Source of the DNA: Petrosia ficiformis
Lineage: Eukaryota; Porifera; Demospongiae; Haplosclerida; Petrosiidae
Length of the DNA stretch: 64,000 nucleotides
NCBI GenBank assembly: GCA_947044365.1
Contig: OX345636.1
Location: 32,064,966-32,128,965, forward strand
Direction of reading: 5' to 3'
This document shows positions 58,737 through 64,000 of the stretch, piece by piece. The notes under the pieces were generated by a model. The model did no database searches. It saw nothing but the letters and a program-made list of their open reading frames with translations, and was not told where the DNA came from. Each line of letters starts with the position of its first letter. Position 1 is the stretch's first letter. The position numbers were made by a program, and so were the translations under genes.

Positions 58737-59620
58737 TTGACCTACTATATTTGGTATTTTGTCATTTCATTATCACTGTTTATAGTTTTAGATGTTGTTA
58801 ATGAATTAAATCGCCAGAGAAGTCATTTTTGTACAACAGAGTATGGAATCAATTCACCTGCAATGAGAGATTGCGCCTCTCCTAATTCTGTTGCTCTTCA
58901 AATAATCAAAGTCCTTTACCCTAACCTTGGTTGTTATTCTCACACAATTGATCATGTTTGAGAAATGTTTCTTGTCCCAAATTTGAATGAGTTTGGAATT
59001 CATTGGGTCAGCTTTTTCAGTCAGTCCCAAAGCATGCTTATTGTGGAAAGCTCGTACAGGACACTCAATGAAGTCTAATAGCAAGATACAACAGTGGATT
59101 CAATGGGGGATGTGCCAGCAAACGATGTCAAATGAATGGAGATATTTTGCCTTTTTTACAAGATAGCCCTGACCTATCACCAGCCACTTCACAAAAGTTA
59201 CTTAGTATACTGGACAACTCTCACAAATCCATTAGACAACAGGTGGAATTGGCAGCTCTCATCGATACTGGTGAACCATTTGTCAAAGCCACATACAAGT
59301 TGGAGTGGGATGGCCCACAGATATTTGAATGCTATGAGGTACTTGCTGCACTTGATGTTGGTTGGAATAACCACAGCACACTTTCCTAACCTTAATGCCA
59401 TGTGTGCAACATTGTCTGCTGGCAATATTGATGTTGCTATGCAGTCTCTTGTGTGCAACCAGGACTTGATTACTTTCTAGCAAAGTTCACAGAGAATCTG
59501 AAAGAGAGTGTTGATACTTTTAAACTGCCCACTTATTTGTTCCTTAGAAAGTTGCTGAACTGCCAGAGTATTTAGTGAAGGCTGCAGATGCCTTCTCAGG
59601 TGTTTTGTATGATTGAGTGG
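58737..59620 (+). pseudogene. hAT-type transposase relic
   Basis: Plus-strand frames read NSVALQIIKVLYPNLGCYSH, then TIDHV; after shifts, a WVSFFSQSQSMLIVESSYRT-type stretch around 59000-59070; then VELAALIDTGEPFVKATYKLE and IFECYEVLAAL (59250-59370); then AKFTENLKESVDTFK (59480-59525) and PEYLVKAADAFS. This order matches hAT-like transposases that I recall from sponges and cnidarians. At least four frame changes are present. It follows the HECT fragment with a gap of only about 90 bp. Confidence 0.6.
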
Positions 59621-59629
59621 TGGGAAAAG

Positions 59630-60660
59630 AATGCTCACTTTTTGCCACACTGGTCATCTGCTGTCAAAATGTTCTTCTAGTTCAGCCTACATCTGCAGGG
59701 TATTCTCACTTAATGCTTCATTTGCAGATCGTCAAGAATTTATAAGTGTCTTTAATGCTTCAGTACAATAAAAGATAAATACCGACTCCTCAATTGTTTC
59801 TTGAGCATTCTAGTATGTAGTAAAAGAATAACAGAATATGTAAAGGAATTATTGGTTCACATAAAAGCATTAAAAGAATAGCATAATATCTAAAATAGTG
59901 AGGATTCATCCGGAGTTTTTATAGCAAAACAGATTTGACTTTGTCATTTTTTTGAAGTTATACACAATATCTATTTGGGTGAGTTTTTTGTCATCTATTA
60001 ACCTTAATTTTTTAATGATTTTTTCAATGTTTTAACAACTTGACTTCCATTATATAGGATACAAAACAAGAAATACAACAAAATTTAATATGTGGCATGG
60101 TTACACAGATTGTACAGATAAAGTGTCCTACGTTCTTGAAAAGGCACTCTCTTTAACAAGTTGTGATTTCCTGTTTTCAAATTTGACGTTTTCTTTAATA
60201 ACAATTATTTTTTACAAAATGGTTACATGAAACTAATAATAGACAGCATTTTAAGCCTTGAGAACTTACTAAAACACTAAGCGAGCAATTTACCACTTCC
60301 TAAATTCTTCATTCTGCATTATCTTATCACAAAACAACTAGCTGGAGCGAAGTAGGACACTATAGATCTCGTACATCCTTGTCACATTTCAAACTTCGAT
60401 AAGCCATGCCTCGGTCACAAGAAATTAATTAGCCATACTTCTCATGAATAATTAATCTTTCAGCCAATTTTGTTAACTCAGCTAAACTGTTACACTTAGC
60501 TATTTCAACTTTGAGCTAAGGCAACACACTGTAATCTTAAATTTAAAAGTGACATGATGCGCTCTACTGGATTTTTCCAACTGTGGTATGGTGCTGTCCT
60601 ACCAGCACATAGATAATCAAGATCTCCCTTCATAATATGTGTAACTCATATCCTCATTTA
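59630..60660. other. Interval without recognised genes
   Basis: AT-rich sequence with no supported exon or repeat boundary. Confidence 0.45.
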
Positions 60661-60666
60661 TAGTAC

Positions 60667-60780
60667 TCCATGTCGGAAAAGGAGCCATGTTTGGGCTAGG
60701 GAAAGTAAACGGTATATGCAATAGAGTCGCCAGTAATGGGAAGAAATTTGAAAAACAGGCTCAGCGCTGTAAGGGTTAAA
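60667..60780 (+). repeat. Interspersed repeat, partial copy C
   Basis: The stretch actccatgtcggaaaaggagcc through gagtcgccagtaatggg to caggctcagcgctgtaag matches the right part of copy A (31580-31700). Only the last ~115 bp of the repeat is present. Confidence 0.8.
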
Positions 60781-61296
60781 ATGTTCTAACATGTGACAAA
60801 AGAACAAGGATGTTGTTACGTATGATTACAGATACTGAAGGAAGTGTAAATGAAATAATATTGATTAACTTTAACATAAAATGTAGTTTTAAATGCTTCA
60901 AGTACACTTCCTCCTTTTTTAAATTGAAGTTGTAAACCTGGTAAATAATTGGGGTGAGCCTGAGCGAGCCTCACACTAGTGAGGTAGCTGAAAAGTTTGC
61001 ATTGTATCTTTGACATCTCTCTGTGAGGTCTGGTACTACTTTGTGTTATAGGTGTATCTTTTTATGACCTGTAGGGCCGTCCACGAGTATGTGTTGTATA
61101 CGTAGTTAAGGAACTTGCATCATACGCGGGGCTCTGTCGATTAATGGGCGTGGCACGTAAAAGAACGCACACTGGAACTACTAGCTAACTATTCTACCTG
61201 AAATATATTCCTAAAGTTCTACAACATCCTTTAAAAGGTAAAGAGAGTAGATAATTAAAATAATAACTATAATAGGCTGTTGTGTTTCAGGCATGA

Positions 61297-61521
61297 TTAC
61301 ATGCTGGTCATAGGGATACTTTTTTCTCTATATCTTGTTTTAGTTGTCTCAGCATACAAATTGTTACTTTCATGCTCTGTTGAAAGCACTCCATTTAATC
61401 TGGGAGTCCACACTGTTTGATAAACATGGTATCCTCTATGCCCACACAGTAAGTTAAGACTAAGATCAGTAGTACTGGTATCACCAGCGATACCATCCAT
61501 GCTCTCTCTCTCTACTGACAA
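61297..61521 (-). pseudogene. Possible HIRAN-like fragment
   Basis: The minus-strand frame contains GHRGYHVYQTVWTPRLNGVL and STEHESNNLYA. The pattern RGYHxYxxxWxPxxxxxLxxxxExxNxxD resembles the start of HIRAN-like domains in multi-copy invertebrate genes; the final Asp is lost here. The remainder of the domain is missing. The family assignment rests on pattern memory only. Confidence 0.35.
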
Positions 61522-61929
61522 ACTGTTACATTAATTAGACATCACGTGATTTGTTTAAACCTAGAGTAGATTGATTGCAAACAAGATATCATCCAGCAAT
61601 GTCTCTTTTCCAGTTTGGATTCACATAGGTAGACAAAGTTCATTGGGAAAGGGGGAGGGGGGCACAACTAATTGTTGATGCAAACCTGAACTAATTATTA
61701 ATGAAAACAATAAACCTACCTAGAAGTGCCAGGCTCACTTTGAGTTCTGAACTGAATCAAGCGAGCTCTGTTGAACTCATTCGGCCACGCCCACAAAATG
61801 GTGGAATACTGCCTCATCCACAATACCAGAATTAGGCTCACAGCGAGCAAATGCTGGAAAATTGATATAGATTGGAATTTATTCCCCACTAATTTGCAGG
61901 AGGCAAGAAAAAGTTATTCTGTCTTAAAA

Positions 61930-62484
61930 TTATAGTTTCTAGTAAACAGATTGGAAAAGCTATAAGTATGCCACCAACATCTGTATTAGCAGGTGTAATG
62001 ATACTTACCAGTGAAGTGTTAAACAATGTGTGCAAGAAATTAGGTGGTGAAGCAACAAACCCAACTTGGATTGTGTTGGTGATGCACTAATTCAAGCAGG
62101 CTATTGGGGTTGTTCTATGAGTTATCCTCATTCTTAACTCAAATCAATATTTTTAAATTAAGAGGGTTGAGTGACTCGTATGAGCTAGCTATATTTTTGC
62201 AGCTCTACAATGGACATTCATGGACTCACACTACAGGTAAATTCCTTGCTTATCAAGATATCACTATACTGCTTTATACAATTTTCATTCAGGTGAGGCA
62301 AATTTCTCTATGGATACTATTCACCTCACTGTGGGTGGATTCAGCCAACCAGCTGTTGCCCGTAATCTCACTGAAATTCCTGAAAAAGGGTTTATTACAA
62401 CGTTTTTTGTGGCTCTTCCCACAGCCCCTCTATTCAAAGTTTGATGGTCTGAAATCAGTGGACAAAATATTTGTTGCTAAATAG
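61930..62484 (+). pseudogene. DUF3987-like gene relic with one visible intron
   Basis: Segments: SVLAGVMILTSEVLNNVCKK (about 61984-62042); YELSSFLTQINIFKLRGLSD and SYELAIFLQLYNGHSW (62116-62223); a short intron with donor ACAG/gtaaat (62236/62237) and acceptor ttcattcag (62292); then GEANFSMDTIHLTVGGFSQP and AVARNLTEIPEKG; and after a shift near 62390 QRFLWLFPQPLYSKFDGL. As far as I recall, these motifs occur in DUF3987-type proteins of multi-copy sponge and cnidarian genes. Function is unknown. The frame is broken at least twice. Confidence 0.55.
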
Positions 62485-62799
62485 GTCAATTTTCATAAAT
62501 AATTACTACTATTTTAAAAGATGGTCTTGAGGCACTAGATTTCTCAGTCTGTTGAAAAATTATCCTACAGCAACTAGGCAATTGTTCGTTGCTGTTAAGT
62601 ACTGCAGACAGTTTGCAAGACTTATTCAAAGTTTCTTCATTTTCACCAGAAGGCTCAAATATCAGAGGTTGAGGAAAAGACATACATTTACTTTATTAAT
62701 TTTTACAAGAGTTGGAAGGTACTATACTTATACTGATTTTTTTTCTAACATGATTTAATTTATTCATGTAGCATCAAAGTATGGAGGGTGATTAGTGCA

Positions 62800-62912
62800 A
62801 AAATTCGTTAGTTCATTTGAGTGATTAATTTTCCATTTGAATGATGACCATTTCATTTGAGTGATGATTATTTCATTTGTATGATTAATATTCCATTTGA
62901 GTGATGATTATT
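62800..62912. repeat. Short ~20-bp tandem repeat
   Basis: About five copies of atttgagtgatgattatttc and variants. Confidence 0.85.
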
Positions 62913-62939
62913 TCAGAATTATATATATATTATAGTCCT

Positions 62940-63095
62940 CAATTCAGTTGATAATAAGTTGATAAACTGTTAGCAACAACCCAATATGACTATTGTTGCA
63001 ATATACATAGTTTCAGAATAATAAACAAGTTGATAATAAGTTGATAAGTTGTTAGCAACAACCCAATATGACTATCATCACAATAGTTCTCAGCA
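62940..63095. repeat. Tandem duplication of ~80 bp
   Basis: The words gttgataataagttgataa and gttagcaacaacccaatatg, then actat, occur at about 62949-62997 and again at 63029-63077. Confidence 0.85.
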
Positions 63096-63130
63096 TGAAC
63101 TGTTAGCAAATTGAATTGGTTAAGTAATTG

Positions 63131-63946
63131 CTAGGGTTGACCAAAATATCCTTGTGAATTCAAAATGCAGTATCCCATTTTTGAGTTAAACTCTTCTTGT
63201 TCATTTGGAAAGTCAAGTGGAATCTTCAATGTCATTGCACATGTAGAAACACTTGGTAAACAACAGTCGTCAGAAAATATAATTTTAGGAACTATATCCT
63301 TAAATCCTAGTGGTGGAATCACATCTGATCCTGTCAGAAAAACCAAGATATCAGTTAATGATGGCATCTCTGTAGTCCCACCAGTTTCTGTAGTATAATA
63401 TATAATAACATTAAAAATATAAAATAGTAATTCAGAAAACAAATCTATTTTTTATAGTAATTAATACAATTACAGATGGATATGTATATAGTCATATGAG
63501 ACATATGGCTATAGACTTAGTGTAACAGTCCATTCATACAATTAATCACCTTCACAGGAAATCAAAAAGTTTATCCAACACATGGTCAGTTGTTCTTCAA
63601 TAATTCTTTTGTTGCTTCCAGGAGCAGAAAGTTCAGCATTCCACATATCTTGGAGAAATGAAGCAGAAATGCATTCGACTTTATTGATGAAGAGAGGACG
63701 GAAGAGATTTGTATGACACTCAACAAGCATAGAAAACTGAAATGTTGATAAGCCACGACAGAGCTGCTCAAGTTCAGCCAGGCAGGAAAAAACTGTGTAA
63801 TGCAGACACAGGGCAGACACAACCTTTTCACGATCAGAAAGTGACAAGTTAATATGAGGTTGGGTAACTCCACAATCAAAACGAAAACTGTATTCCTCAC
63901 TTCCCATAATTTCACGAAAATCAACATCACTCTGTGCTGCATTAAG
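63131..63946 (-). CDS. HECT-domain E3 ligase-like protein, last two exons
   Basis: Exon A (63946-63550) follows acceptor cttctttatag. It encodes LSDREKVVSALCLHYTVFS, CLAELEQLCRGLSTFQF, ISASFLQDMWNAELS and APGSNKRIIEEQLTMCWINF, the mid region of a HECT domain of the G2E3-like type. Exon B (63387-63131) follows tatactacag and joins in phase 1. It encodes LTDILVFLTGSDVIPPLGF and LPSVSTCAMTLKIPLDF, the C-lobe with the candidate catalytic Cys in STC, and ends GYCILNSQGYFGQP-stop. HECT ligases accept ubiquitin on this cysteine. The frame is intact and splicing clean, so this copy may be functional. The 5' part lies beyond the right edge. A broken relative is at 57777-58650. Confidence 0.75.
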
Positions 63947-64000
63947 CTATAAAGAAGAAAGAGTATAATGAAACAGATATGAAACAAACTTTCTTTTGTC

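Noticed and set aside
62486..62683. Minus-strand ORF of 65 codons
   Set aside because: The opposite strand reads a more protein-like but broken LQDLFKV/FSPEGSNIRG pattern; the minus ORF is likely its shadow.

Overview
The window is animal nuclear DNA, most likely from a sponge or another early-branching invertebrate. The reasons are AT-rich sequence, short GT-AG introns of a few hundred bases, recognisable animal gene exons (UFC1, ADP-ribosylhydrolase ARH3/ADPRS, a HECT-domain protein), and a transposon mix typical of sponge and cnidarian genomes: MULE, hAT, pogo, THAP-DDE plus YqaJ, BEL/Pao, and a non-LTR element. There is no bacterial gene organisation. The sponge assignment is inference. 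Family names come from remembered motifs; no search was run.

Layout. 1-1505: two minisatellites (72 bp and 29 bp units). 1604-2374 (-): two exons of a UFC1-like gene, apparently damaged and cut off. 3206-15905: a 12.7 kb satellite of ~100 bp monomers with a 68 bp shortened variant and nested higher-order duplications. 16000-19060: gene-free DNA with a long inverted repeat whose sequence recurs on the left flank of the satellite. 19843-20419: a hAT-like MITE with a perfect 8 bp target duplication. 22320-23515: a third minisatellite containing two palindromes. 25232-29196 (-): five exons of an ARH3-like gene with two MITEs in its introns, but no 3' exons seen. 30100-31760: foldback and interspersed repeats. 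32456-35613 (+): a nearly intact MULE with zinc finger, DDE transposase, PHD finger and candidate terminal inverted repeats. 36300-38430 (-): RecQ-like helicase and non-LTR retrotransposon relics. 40392-43600 (-): exons of one or two unassigned host genes, including a duplicated 24 bp microexon. 43940-47150: pogo and hAT relics. 47265-50717: a decayed transposon with a YqaJ-type nuclease (+) and a THAP plus DDE transposase (-), rearranged by an inverted duplication. 51604-53504 (+): BEL/Pao relic with an internal deletion. 53843-54307: a second perfect hAT-like MITE. 55937-59620: fragments of RecQ, MULE-like, HECT and hAT genes. 61297-62484: small relics. 63131-63946 (-): the last two exons of a HECT-domain gene that continues beyond the right edge.

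There is no operon-like functional unit. The coherent stories are (a) host genes (UFC1, ARH3) losing exons next to expanding repeats and MITEs, and (b) multi-gene DNA transposons carrying accessory domains (PHD finger; YqaJ exonuclease with THAP transposase). Nothing here is clearly a new biological system. The strongest items for follow-up are the satellite with its transposon-like flanks, the THAP-DDE/YqaJ element, and the duplicated microexon.
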